Below, piece by piece: positions 36,564-45,701 of a DNA stretch of 64,000 nucleotides. The translations under genes were made by a program, and so were the position numbers. Positions within the stretch are counted from its first letter, which is position 1, and every line of letters begins with the position of its first letter. The DNA comes from Flavobacteriaceae bacterium HL-DH10. Its GTDB lineage: Bacteria; Bacteroidota; Bacteroidia; Flavobacteriales; Flavobacteriaceae. Below the pieces are notes generated by a model. The model saw only the letters and a list, made by a program, of their open reading frames with translations, was not told where the DNA came from and ran no database searches. The stretch covers positions 880,001 through 944,000 of the forward strand of contig CP134536.1 in the NCBI GenBank assembly GCA_031826515.1. Reading direction: 5' to 3'.

Positions 36564-38211
36564 ATTCTAAAGGTTGTCCTGTGGTTCCGTTTGGAAAACT
36601 TATTCCTAAATAAGCTGAAATTGTTGGAGCAATATCTGTGATATTAGTTTTCTTAAAAGTCTCACCGTGTTTAATACCTTTTCCGAAAAATAAAAGCGGC
36701 ACATGAGTGTCGTAATTTAAACCAGAGCCATGCGTTGACCCTGTTTTACTATAAGAAATAAATGCTGGGTCATAAACAAAAATAACATCTCCAGAACGTT
36801 TTTGATTAAATCCGTTTTGTAATAAAGCTTCAATGCCTGTGTTAAATGACGCTGAACTCATTGTTGTAGCTGTATACACTTTATCTATATGATCGTAATT
36901 AATTATTTCATTAACAATATCTTCTTGTACATCGTCTAAATCTAGATTTAATTCTTTTATTTTTTCTCTATTTAAAAATATTTGGGTGTTACTAATATTT
37001 TCAATCAAATTTGTTACACCATATTTAGTATTCATAAACACATTTAACTTCGATTTTTGTTCCTTAGTATCAATATAACCAGCTGGTATTTTTACACTTT
37101 GCAAATATGCAGGTACATTTACTGCTGCATGATCTGCTGTTAAAAATATGGTATATTCTCCTTTCCCTATTTTTTCATCTAAGGCATTAAACAAACGCTC
37201 TAAATCTTTATCTAAACGAATATAAGTATCTTCAATTTCTTTAGAATTCACTCCAAATTTATGCCCAACATAATCTGTAGAAGAAAAGCTTACCGTTAAC
37301 ACATCTGTTATAGCATCTTGCCCTAACTGTTCACCATCTATTGCAGCAATAGCAAAATCTGCAACAATACTATTTCCATAAGGAGTTGATTTTAAAATAT
37401 CAAAACCTCCATTATTATCTTTTAGAGATTTTAAATCATAAGGAAATGTTGCTTTTTCTTTTCCTTTAAACGTACCTTCAAAATTATTTAAATCGCTTCC
37501 ACTTTCTATATAAATAGATTGATCGTATAAGGTATTCCATGGTTTCAAATACGACTCTGCAACATCTGACTTATTAAAATCTGTCACCCATTTTGGTAAA
37601 CTCTCAAGATAATAAGTACTTGAAACAAAATGCCCTTCGTTTTTCCCTCTAAACCAATATGCCGCATTTGCAGTATGACCAGCAGGTAAAATAGCGCCTC
37701 TATCCTTTATAGAAATACCAATAGTTTTACCTTTCATTTGTGTAAACAATCTGTTTTCGTCAGCAAATGTTGTAGTTTTCATTCTGTGTGGAGACATACG
37801 CTCTGATTCAGAATCTGTTCCGACAGCTTTAACTGAAGCATCTCCTGTGCAATAAACCATCTTTTTTTGTTCTTTATCATACCAATCGTTTGCTATAACC
37901 CCATGATATTTTGGTGTTGTTCCTGTAAAAATTGAAGTATGCCCAGGACCTGTTTTAGTTGGCGCATAATTAAAATGATTGTTTTTACAATTAAACCCTT
38001 CTTGTATCATACGCTTAAAACCACCATTTCCATACTTAGTATAAAAACGTGTTAAATAGTCGTAACGCATTTGGTCAACAACAATTCCAACTACAAGTTT
38101 AGTGTTATTTTTTTCATCATTTAATGACTCTAACTCACCTGATGTAACTTGAGCCATTGAGGACAGACTGAATATTAAAAGCAATAAAATTATTTCTATT
38201 TTTTTTGACAT
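36550..38211 (-). CDS. pafA: Phosphate-irrepressible alkaline phosphatase PafA
   Basis: A 553-residue exported protein (signal MSKKIEIILLLLIFSLSSMAQ). The nucleophile segment is APTKTGPGHTSIFTG (Thr85/Thr87), with SIKDRGAILPAGH carrying the PafA-specific Lys and Arg pair, and the metal ligands in VDQMRYDY, LTADHAAV and TGSTHGSGLNYD. The length and these motifs match Flavobacterium/Elizabethkingia PafA, which hydrolyses phosphate monoesters regardless of phosphate level. The endonuclease gene overlaps its 3' end. Confidence 0.93.
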   Translation of the reverse strand: MSKKIEIILLLLIFSLSSMAQVTSGELESLNDEKNNTKLVVGIVVDQMRYDYLTRFYTKYGNGGFKRMIQEGFNCKNNHFNYAPTKTGPGHTSIFTGTTPKYHGVIANDWYDKEQKKMVYCTGDASVKAVGTDSESERMSPHRMKTTTFADENRLFTQMKGKTIGISIKDRGAILPAGHTANAAYWFRGKNEGHFVSSTYYLESLPKWVTDFNKSDVAESYLKPWNTLYDQSIYIESGSDLNNFEGTFKGKEKATFPYDLKSLKDNNGGFDILKSTPYGNSIVADFAIAAIDGEQLGQDAITDVLTVSFSSTDYVGHKFGVNSKEIEDTYIRLDKDLERLFNALDEKIGKGEYTIFLTADHAAVNVPAYLQSVKIPAGYIDTKEQKSKLNVFMNTKYGVTNLIENISNTQIFLNREKIKELNLDLDDVQEDIVNEIINYDHIDKVYTATTMSSASFNTGIEALLQNGFNQKRSGDVIFVYDPAFISYSKTGSTHGSGLNYDTHVPLLFFGKGIKHGETFKKTNITDIAPTISAYLGISFPNGTTGQPLEFVLE

Positions 38212-38320
38212 AATCGTTTTCTTATGAAAATCAAAAATACAGAATTAAAAACATCATAATTTAAAATTAAAGTTAAATACCTCCAACTTTTTTTTTACTT
38301 TAGCACTATTAAATTTTACT

Positions 38321-39058
38321 ATGACATACCTTCATAATATTGGGTCTTATTTTTTAATGATTATCGAGATGTTTCGTAAACCCACCAAGTGGAGTGTTAT
38401 GAAAAAATTGGTTTTCAAAGATATAGACGATTTAATTATTGGCTCTATAGGCATCGTTGCTTTTATATCATTTTTTGTTGGTGGGGTTGTAGCAATTCAA
38501 ACAGCATTAAATATAAGCAACCCTTTAATCCCGAAGAGTTTGGTTGGTTTCGCAACAAGGCAATCTATAGTTCTAGAATTCGGTCCCACATTTATTTCTA
38601 TCATTATGGCAGGAAAAGTAGGCTCTTTTATAACTTCCAGCATAGGCACTATGCGAGTTACAGAACAAATTGACGCCCTAGAAGTTATGGGAATTAATTC
38701 TTTAAACTATCTCGTTTTTCCAAAATTTATATCCATGTTATTATACCCTTTTGTAATTTCTATAGCTATGTTTTTAGGGATTTTTGGTGGTCTGGTAGCT
38801 AGTGTTTACGGAGGTTTTAGCTCACTTGACGATTATATAACTGGAATTCAATTGGACTTTGATCCTTTTCATGTTACATATGCTTTTATTAAAACGACTG
38901 TATTCGCTTTTGTTTTGGCAACAATCCCTTCTTTTCATGGGTTTTACATGAAAGGTGGTGCTCTTGAAGTTGGTAAAGCGAGTACAACCTCTTTTGTTTG
39001 GACAAGTGTTGTAATAATTCTTATAAATTATTTACTAACTCAAATGATGCTAAGCTAA
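38321..39058 (+). CDS. mlaE: MlaE-family ABC transporter permease
   Basis: A 245-residue integral membrane protein with five to six helices. MlaE-family features are FFVGGVVAIQTALN, the EFGPTFISIIMAGKVGSFI helix, and the EQIDALEVMGINSLNYLVFPK loop (given as EQIDALEVMG and INSLNYLVFPK). It is the permease of an MCE-type lipid transporter that moves phospholipid between inner and outer membranes. The ATPase gene overlaps its stop codon by one base. No MlaD/MCE gene is found beside it, so the substrate-binding part must be encoded elsewhere. Confidence 0.9.
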   Translation: MTYLHNIGSYFLMIIEMFRKPTKWSVMKKLVFKDIDDLIIGSIGIVAFISFFVGGVVAIQTALNISNPLIPKSLVGFATRQSIVLEFGPTFISIIMAGKVGSFITSSIGTMRVTEQIDALEVMGINSLNYLVFPKFISMLLYPFVISIAMFLGIFGGLVASVYGGFSSLDDYITGIQLDFDPFHVTYAFIKTTVFAFVLATIPSFHGFYMKGGALEVGKASTTSFVWTSVVIILINYLLTQMMLS

Positions 39059-39825
39059 TGATAGAGGTAAAAAATTTACATAAATCCTTTGATGGCGTTG
39101 AAGTTTTAAAAGGAATAAGTACCTCATTTGAAAAGGGAAAGACCAATTTAATTATAGGTCAAAGTGGTTCTGGAAAAACTGTTTTTCTAAAATGCTTGCT
39201 TGGTTTATTTGAATACGAAGAAGGCTCTATATCTTACGACGGGAAAATTTTCTCTAATTTAACGGAAGATGACAAACGGAATCTTCGTGCAAAAATAGGC
39301 ATGGTATTTCAAGGCAGTGCTTTATTTGATTCTATGACAATAGCTGAAAATGTGATGTTTCCATTACAGATGTTTACTAAGATGAGCAAAAGTGAAATGC
39401 AAGACCGTGTAGACTTTGTTTTAAACCGTGTACATCTAGAAAACGCACATAATAAAATGCCAAGTGAAGCTTCTGGTGGTATGCAAAAACGTGTTGCTAT
39501 AGCAAGAGCCATTGTTAATAATCCGAAATACTTATTTTGCGATGAGCCTAACTCTGGGTTAGATCCAAAAACGGCTATTGTTATTGATAATTTAATTCAG
39601 GAAATTACAGACGAATATCAAATTATTACAGTAATCAACTCTCACGATATGAATTCCGTAATGGAGATTGGTGAAAAAATTGTTTTTTTAAAAGATGGAT
39701 TAAAAGCTTGGGAAGGATCCAATCAAACCATTTTTAAAACTGACAATAAAGCAGTTACAGATTTTGTTTATTCTTCTGAATTATTTAAAAAAGTACGACA
39801 AATGTATATTGAAGAAAAGCAGTAG
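39058..39825 (+). CDS. mlaF: MlaF-like ABC transporter ATP-binding protein
   Basis: A 255-residue ATPase started at the ATG that shares one base with the mlaE stop (TAATG). Walker A is GQSGSGKT at 34-41, the signature is SEASGGMQKRVAIARA, Walker B is YLFCDEP, and the switch histidine is in INSHD. The SGGM form of the signature is typical of the MlaF group. With MlaE it forms the inner-membrane core of a lipid-trafficking transporter. A longer frame begins upstream at 38998 inside mlaE and is rejected. Confidence 0.92.
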   Translation: MIEVKNLHKSFDGVEVLKGISTSFEKGKTNLIIGQSGSGKTVFLKCLLGLFEYEEGSISYDGKIFSNLTEDDKRNLRAKIGMVFQGSALFDSMTIAENVMFPLQMFTKMSKSEMQDRVDFVLNRVHLENAHNKMPSEASGGMQKRVAIARAIVNNPKYLFCDEPNSGLDPKTAIVIDNLIQEITDEYQIITVINSHDMNSVMEIGEKIVFLKDGLKAWEGSNQTIFKTDNKAVTDFVYSSELFKKVRQMYIEEKQ

Positions 39826-39871
39826 TTGAAGCTGAGGTATAAACATTTACTTCTTTCACATAAAAAACACT

Positions 39872-41331
39872 TTAATTCAATCTCTTAACAACTAAAGTAT
39901 CTAAATTAAGTTTTAACTTTAACCACTTTTCTAGCTTTTCTTTATCCTTTTTTCTAAAATCTTCTTTAGCTAAAGAATCAACCCATTTTACAGAAAAAAC
40001 ACTTATCGTATCTATTTTAGTAAAATTAGAATTTACAACATTAGCATAAGAGAACTGTTCTATGGTTTCGTAATTAATTTTCACTTCTTTAGTTAGTTCT
40101 TCAAAAGGAATATAATTCTTTTCTAATTTTGATAATTTTGAAACTTTTTTTTCTAAAAATGCTATTTTTTGTGTTTGAGATAATAAATCTAAAGAATCTC
40201 TAGTTCTGAGTTCTTCCATATATTTAAAATTGTCTAAATTTTTAGACTTATTTTGATTTAACACCAATTTAGTATTAGACAATGCGTTATAATTACTCAT
40301 TCTCTTTTTAATAACTTCAATTGTTGACTCTGGGATTTCATCTAACCCAAACGTATTTAATTCAATGGCGTGTGTTTTATTATCTGAGTAATTATAAATA
40401 GCATTCTTTTTAATGTATTCATAATGTGGCAAAACGGTTAGTTCATTATTCACAAATGCCTTGGCATCTCTAGTAAAATTACTCTCCTGTAAAACGTTTA
40501 TAAAAGTCCATACTGCGGGAACCATAACCACAATCGCTACCAAAGAAGCAATTCTACCTATACGCTTCCGCTTAGCAGAATTAACGTATTTAAGCATCGG
40601 AAACCGCAATACTTTTAAAACAACAAAGGTTGCCAGCGCTATAAAAATTGTATTGATGGTAAACAAATACATAGCTCCACCAAAATATTGCCAATTTCCT
40701 TTTGCCAATCCATAACCTGCTGTACATAAAGGTGGCATTAAAGCCGTTGCAATAGCTACTCCAAAAATAACGGATGCGATAGTCCCTTTTTTGGTTCGCG
40801 CTATAATTAATGCTAAACCACCAAAAAAAGCAATTAAAACATCTCGGATATCTGGTTTTACACGACCTAAAAGCTCTGAAGTATCTTCACTTAGCGGAAA
40901 CAAATAAAAGAATAAAAAAGCTGTGAGTAAACTAAGAACAATCATGGTTCCTAGATTAATTAATGATCTTCTTAACGTATCAACATCATTAATGGCTATA
41001 GAAAGTCCAATACCAAGAATAGGTCCCATAAGTGGCGAAATTAACATGGCTCCAATAACAACAGCAGTAGAATTAGCATTTAAACCAATAGATGCCACAA
41101 AAATAGAACACACCAAAATCCAAGCCGTAGCGCCTTTAAAAGGAATATCTTTCTTTATTGCTTCTACAGTAGCATCCCTATCTGTATCTTCTCTAAAGTC
41201 TAATAATTCTTTTAGAAATTTTTTAATCTTCTCTAATAACCCTTGAGCATCCTTTTTGATATCTTCTTTTGACTGCTCAACAGAAAATTCTTTTTTTCTT
41301 CTTCAGAAAAATTAAACTTATTTTCTTCCAT
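39872..41331 (-). CDS. DUF389-family membrane protein, frameshifted in the first codons
   Basis: The frame from about 41290 down to 39872 encodes a DUF389 (TIGR00341-type) protein: FKGATAWILVCSIFVASIG, NSTAVVIGAMLISPLMGPILG, several further membrane helices, and a charged coiled-coil C-terminal tail. That frame has no ATG before 41116 (a TTG inside the first helix). A good ATG lies at 41329-41331 and reads MEENKFNFSEEEKK, but the frame is lost at an A7 run (41291-41297 on this strand): adding one A would join it to FSVEQSKEDIKKDAQGLLEK. The gene is therefore disrupted by one base, is expressed by slippage, or the base is a sequencing error. The function is unknown. Confidence 0.8.
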
Positions 41332-41415
41332 AATAATGATTATTGCCTCTAAAACACTAATATAAATTAATTTAAGATAAGTTCACCTAAAATATTTTAT
41401 GCGATTTATTTCGAC

Positions 41416-42495
41416 TTAACCATACTGCTCTCCAAACTTTCCCTTAACTTTTTGAAGTACTTTTTTTATGTCTTGTTCTTTTGTCTTAGGATAGATTAAC
41501 AACACCTCATCCTTATCTACAATAATATAATCCTTTAAGCCATCAACAACTACAATCTTATCGTTTTTAGTACGTATCATATTACCCGAGGCATCTTCAA
41601 CTAAAGTTCTTGCATTAACAACAGCATTCTGATTAATATCTTTGTTTAATTTATCATATAAACTTCCCCATGTTCCTAAATCGTTCCAATCAAATTCAGC
41701 AGCAATAACAAATACATTTTTAGATTTCTCCATAATGGCATAATCTACAGATATGTTTTCTGCTTTCGGGTAATTCTCTTTTATAAAATCTTCTTCAAAT
41801 TCTGTATTGTATGCTGAAATTCCAGCTTCAAAATGTTGATATAATTTGGGTTGATTATTCTTAAATGCCGCTACCACACTTTTTACACTCCACATAAAAA
41901 TACCTGCATTCCATAAAAAATTACCTTGTGCAATAAAATCTTTTGCGGTTTCGTAATCTGGCTTTTCTCTAAACTGATTTACCGCCTTTATTGTATCATT
42001 TGAAATTTTATCAAATTCAATATATCCATATCCTGTATTTGGAAATGTTGGTTGGATACCCAATGTCATTAAAGCATCATTTTTAGAACAAAATTCAAAT
42101 GCTTGTTCAACATTTTCTGAAAATGTAGCTTCATCCTCAATCCAATGATCACTTGGTGCAACTATCATAACCGCATCTGGATTTTCTTTTTGAATTTTTA
42201 ATGAGGCATATAAAATGCATGGTGCTGTATTTCGCATTGCAGGTTCTAAAACTACTTGCTTTTGCGTTACTTCAGGTAGTTGTTCTAAAACCAAATCGTT
42301 GTAGCGCTCGTTGGTTAATATATATATGTTTTCTTTTGGAATTAAATGTGTGAGCCTTTGAAAGGTTTTCTGAATTAATGTATCGCCAGTTCCCAACATG
42401 TCATGAAATTGTTTTGGAAAATCTTGTGTACTTACTGGCCAAAACCTCGATCCTACTCCTCCTGCCATTAATATGGCATAATAATTTTTATTCAT
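41416..42495 (-). CDS. manC: Mannose-1-phosphate guanylyltransferase
   Basis: A 359-residue single-domain nucleotidyltransferase. The N-terminal signature is AILMAGGVGSRFWPVSTQDFPKQF (given as AILMAGGVGSRFWP and FPKQF), followed by APSDHWI, FREKPDYETA and NAGIFMW. It forms GDP-mannose, the donor for mannose and fucose in surface glycans. No isomerase domain is fused at the C-terminus. It starts eight bases before the end of the SprT-like gene, so the two are co-transcribed, and it may supply the glycan genes at 31-36 kb. Confidence 0.94.
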   Translation of the reverse strand: MNKNYYAILMAGGVGSRFWPVSTQDFPKQFHDMLGTGDTLIQKTFQRLTHLIPKENIYILTNERYNDLVLEQLPEVTQKQVVLEPAMRNTAPCILYASLKIQKENPDAVMIVAPSDHWIEDEATFSENVEQAFEFCSKNDALMTLGIQPTFPNTGYGYIEFDKISNDTIKAVNQFREKPDYETAKDFIAQGNFLWNAGIFMWSVKSVVAAFKNNQPKLYQHFEAGISAYNTEFEEDFIKENYPKAENISVDYAIMEKSKNVFVIAAEFDWNDLGTWGSLYDKLNKDINQNAVVNARTLVEDASGNMIRTKNDKIVVVDGLKDYIIVDKDEVLLIYPKTKEQDIKKVLQKVKGKFGEQYG

Positions 42496-43096
42496 AGTGT
42501 TTTTTTAATAATTCTACTTCTGCATTAGGATTAAAAAGATACAATCTTCCTGTCTGTATCTCAATACATTCAAATCTTTTAACCCGTTTTCTACCCATCT
42601 GAAAAATTCTCCCATTATATAGTTTAAAATTGCTTCCTACGGGTACTTCAAAAATATATGTTTTATTATTGGGTTTATCAAACTTTTTTAATGATAAAGC
42701 TAAATTAACATCTGTATCGCTTGATGCTTTTGGATTTTTGAAGTGTTTAGCTAAAAGCGGAAGTAATTCGTTTGGAAAAATATCAGGATTTAAAAAAGGT
42801 AACATTAAATGCTGAAATGTCCGTTTCCATTCAATACCATGTGGCTTTATAAGCTTTCCATAAGTATTATAAGCTTCAAAATGAGCAATCTCATGTATCA
42901 GTGTTATTAAAAACTTATACTCATTTAAGTTTGAATTTATAGTTATTTGATGCTTACCATTTGGCAATCGCATATAATCGCCATGTCGTGTTTTACGCTC
43001 TTTTTTAATTTTAACTAATAGGTTATCATGCCCTAAAAGTTTTAAAACTTGAGGCATTGCTTTAGGTGAGATAAAATCTTGAAGCTTGCTTTTCAT
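42488..43096 (-). CDS. SprT-like zinc metalloprotease-fold protein
   Basis: A 202-residue protein with a SprT-like domain. The zinc motif is LIHEIAHFEAYNTYG with HEIAH (HExxH) and a further histidine in KPHGIEWKR. The C-terminal VGSNFKLYNGRIFQMGRKR region resembles the basic zinc-ribbon tail but lacks its cysteines. Eukaryotic SPRTN repairs DNA-protein crosslinks; bacterial members have no settled role. It is cytoplasmic, is not followed by any DNA-repair gene, and overlaps manC. Confidence 0.88.
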   Translation of the reverse strand: MKSKLQDFISPKAMPQVLKLLGHDNLLVKIKKERKTRHGDYMRLPNGKHQITINSNLNEYKFLITLIHEIAHFEAYNTYGKLIKPHGIEWKRTFQHLMLPFLNPDIFPNELLPLLAKHFKNPKASSDTDVNLALSLKKFDKPNNKTYIFEVPVGSNFKLYNGRIFQMGRKRVKRFECIEIQTGRLYLFNPNAEVELLKKHYE

Positions 43097-43163
43097 TAAA
43101 ACAAAAATACTTTAATTATTAAAAAGTAGTCTTGATAAGACTCTATTTCTATTTTTAAGTTCA

Positions 43164-43204
43164 AAAAAAGCAGGAGACTTTAAGTTAAAATCTTCTGCTT
43201 TTTT
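43164..43204 (-). terminator. Terminator between the SDR gene and the sprT-like gene
   Basis: AAAAAAAGCAGGAGA (43164-43178) pairs with TCTTCTGCTTTTT (43191-43203) across a 12-base loop. It lies downstream of the SDR gene on the minus strand and has T runs on both strands. Confidence 0.75.
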
Positions 43205-43255
43205 ATATTAAATTGCTTCTATTAATACACAACTTTATTATTCAACAAAATAAAT

Positions 43256-43942
43256 TTAAGGCGTCGAATTGGAAACCTGCAATAATTTCCCATTATAATA
43301 TTTATTTCCACTAAGTGAAAAATCGAAAATATATTGTGCCATTTCTAAAGCTGTAGTTGGTGCTTGATAGCCAGGAAAAGCCTCTTCTAACATTTCAGTT
43401 TGCACAGCTCCTAATGCTAAAACATTAAATGAAACACCAGACTCTTTATATTCTTCAGCTAGTAATTCTGTTAAAGTGATTACTGCTGCTTTACTAGAAC
43501 TGTATGCTGCTAAACCTGGAAATTTCATACTGCCTTGCACGCCTCCCATAGAGCTTATAGTTACTACATGACTTCCATCTTTCATAAAAGGCAAAGCAAT
43601 TCGAGTTAATTCGGCAACTCCAAAAACATTGGTTTTATAAACAGCATCAAAATCTTCCATAGTAATTTCAGCAAAAGGTTTATTAACCAACATACCTGCA
43701 TTATTTATTAAAACATCTACTTGCTTCCAATTTTCCTTTATAAACTCTTCAACTTTAGTATAGTTATTAACATTGGCTAAATCAAACGGAAATGTAGTAA
43801 CATTATCTAGTTTTAGTTTTTGTATAGGCTCTTCATTGCGCGAAAGTGCTAAAACATGATGTCCTGCTTTTGAAAAAAGTTGAACCAACTCAAAACCTAT
43901 ACCTCTACTTGTTCCTGTAATTATAATGTTTTTACTCATCAT
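43256..43942 (-). CDS. Short-chain dehydrogenase/reductase
   Basis: A 228-residue classical SDR. The cofactor motif is TGTSRGIGFELV (TGxxxGIG), NNAG lies in DVLINNAGMLVNKPF, the catalytic serine is in ISSMGG, and the catalytic pair is YSSSKAA (YxxxK). The short length with no C-terminal extension fits the smallest SDR class. The substrate is unknown. It is divergent from the DUF4242-AraC regulator, with 141 bases between. Confidence 0.9.
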   Translation of the reverse strand: MMSKNIIITGTSRGIGFELVQLFSKAGHHVLALSRNEEPIQKLKLDNVTTFPFDLANVNNYTKVEEFIKENWKQVDVLINNAGMLVNKPFAEITMEDFDAVYKTNVFGVAELTRIALPFMKDGSHVVTISSMGGVQGSMKFPGLAAYSSSKAAVITLTELLAEEYKESGVSFNVLALGAVQTEMLEEAFPGYQAPTTALEMAQYIFDFSLSGNKYYNGKLLQVSNSTP

Positions 43943-44083
43943 TAATTCTTATTTGTGTTTAAAGATAAAAAACTCACCGGAATCATTCTACTTTTATCTA
44001 TGGTTTAATAACGTCTATTTAAAGACCTTTTCACAACTTGCATAACCCATTAAAAATCACTAATTTGTATAAAAATAAAAACT

Positions 44084-45190
44084 ATGCCAATATATTTAGA
44101 TCTCCATGAATTACCTGAAGGCATAACGGCAGAACATGTTGCTGAGATGCATCAAGCTGATTTAAAAATTGAACATGAATATAATTGTCGTGGTTTAACT
44201 TATTGGTGTGACGAAAAAAGACAAACAGCTTTCTGTTTAATAGAAGCTCCAAACAAACAAGCTCTTAAAAATTTACACGAAAAAGCACATGGTGAGGTTC
44301 CCTTAAAAATAATTGAGGTAGAAGACACCATAGTTGAATCGTTTTTAGGCAGAATAAAAGATCCTGAAAAAGCTAAAAACACAAAACTAAATATTATAAA
44401 CGACCCTGCTTTTAGAGTTTTAATGATCATAGAAACTAGTAATTATCTAAATCGCCTTGAATCGAATCAATATACCTTATTTACTCAAAAATTTCATAAT
44501 AATGTATCTAAAACATTAAAAAAGTTTACGGGTCGCATTGTAAAAAAAGATAACAACTCATATTTGGTATCATTTAAATCTGTAACAGATGCCGTTTTGT
44601 GTGCTTTAAAAATTCAGTTCCAATTCAAATACGTTACACCAAATTTAGACCCTTCTACACGCAGACTAAATATTGCTTTAAGTTCTGGCGTACCAATAAC
44701 TAATAAGGATAATATTTTTGAAGAAACTATCACACTAGCAACACGTATGTGTGATTTTATTAAAGAGCAACTAGTAATTACTACTGAAGTAAAATTATTA
44801 TACGAAAGCGAAAACATGAATGCTTCTATTGATGATAAAATGATTAGAACACTGAAGCCTAACGAAGAAAAATTTTTAAATCAACTCATTGATTTTGTAG
44901 AACAAATATGGAACAAACCGAACTTTAATGTAAATGATTTTAGTAAAGCTTTAGGCTTAAGCAAATCGCAACTTTATAGAAAACTAACTAATCTAACAGG
45001 ACTATCACCAAATAGTTTTTTGAAAGAATTCAGATTACACAAAGCTCTAAATTTATTACATAAACAATATGGCAATATTTCTGAAATTGCTTTTGAGACA
45101 GGTTTTAATAGTGCAGCATATTTCTCAAAATGCTTCCTTGAAAAATATGGCATTCTACCCTCAAAATATATTCAGCAACATATAGGATAA
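44084..45190 (+). CDS. DUF4242 / cyclase-like / AraC-HTH transcriptional regulator
   Basis: A 368-residue protein with three parts. Residues 1-85 form a DUF4242 (nickel-responsive-like, ferredoxin-fold) domain: MPIYLDLHELPEGITAEHVA and RGLTYWCDEKRQTAFCLIEAP (given as RGLTYWCDEK and AFCLIEAP). Residues about 108-245 resemble a degenerate class III nucleotide-cyclase homology domain (VSFKSVTDAVLCALKIQ, TLATRMCDFIKEQLVITTEV) without metal-binding aspartates. Residues about 265-365 are an AraC-type double helix-turn-helix (LSKSQLYRKLTNLTG, EIAFETGFNSAAYFSKCF). The combination suggests a sensor-regulator for the haemoglobin and flavoprotein genes that follow, or for the divergent SDR. Confidence 0.8.
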   Translation: MPIYLDLHELPEGITAEHVAEMHQADLKIEHEYNCRGLTYWCDEKRQTAFCLIEAPNKQALKNLHEKAHGEVPLKIIEVEDTIVESFLGRIKDPEKAKNTKLNIINDPAFRVLMIIETSNYLNRLESNQYTLFTQKFHNNVSKTLKKFTGRIVKKDNNSYLVSFKSVTDAVLCALKIQFQFKYVTPNLDPSTRRLNIALSSGVPITNKDNIFEETITLATRMCDFIKEQLVITTEVKLLYESENMNASIDDKMIRTLKPNEEKFLNQLIDFVEQIWNKPNFNVNDFSKALGLSKSQLYRKLTNLTGLSPNSFLKEFRLHKALNLLHKQYGNISEIAFETGFNSAAYFSKCFLEKYGILPSKYIQQHIG

Positions 45191-45272
45191 TATATATTTT
45201 GATAAAATCATAAATGGTTCAAAACTCTACTTTTTTGAATTAAATATAGAAGTACTTTTATTTTACTATGCA

Positions 45273-45280
45273 TAGATTTG
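45273..45280 (+). promoter_or_regulatory. Bacteroidota-type -7 box for the truncated haemoglobin gene
   Basis: TAGATTTG is a full match to TAnnTTTG and lies 24 bases before the haemoglobin start. No -33 TTG is at the correct distance; the nearest, at 45235-45237, is 35 bases away. Confidence 0.5.
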
Positions 45281-45304
45281 ATTAATAACTAACACAATTA
45301 CATT

Positions 45305-45679
45305 ATGAATAAAACACTTTTTGAACGATTAGGTGGTAGAAATGGTATTTCTAAGATTGTTGATGATACCGTTGAAAACCACATGAACAATCCTGCCGTA
45401 AACGCAAGGTTCATGCCTTTTAAAGAAAAACCAGAACAATTAGCTATTATAAAAAGTCATACAGTTGATTTTTTTAGTGCTGGTAGTGGTGGACCAAACG
45501 ATTATAAAGGAAAAGATATGGTAACTGCTCATACTGGCATGAATATTAGTCATGCAGAATACATGCATGTGATGGATGATATTGTTATGGCTTTAGATAA
45601 AAATAATATTGATGAAGACTCTAAAAAAGATGTGCTTTCAATACTATGGTCTCTAAAAGGCATGATGATTGGTAAATAA
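45305..45679 (+). CDS. Group 1 truncated haemoglobin
   Basis: A 124-residue globin of the TrHbN group: LFERLGGRNGISKIVDDTVE is the N-terminal pattern (given as LFERLGGRNG and ISKIVDD), with the GxxGP-like loop SGGPNDYKGKDM and the proximal histidine in AHTGMNIS. It binds O2 or NO and may take part in NO detoxification. The flavoprotein gene follows after 22 bases, so an electron-transfer relation is conceivable but not shown. A TAnnTTTG box lies upstream. Confidence 0.9.
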   Translation: MNKTLFERLGGRNGISKIVDDTVENHMNNPAVNARFMPFKEKPEQLAIIKSHTVDFFSAGSGGPNDYKGKDMVTAHTGMNISHAEYMHVMDDIVMALDKNNIDEDSKKDVLSILWSLKGMMIGK

Positions 45680-45701
45680 ATAATTCTAAAAATAGACAAA
45701 C

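Noticed and set aside
38998-39057. Upstream start of the MlaF gene inside mlaE
   Set aside because: The extra 20 residues are out-of-frame mlaE sequence, and the ATG in TAATG gives the standard MIEVKNLHKSF start.
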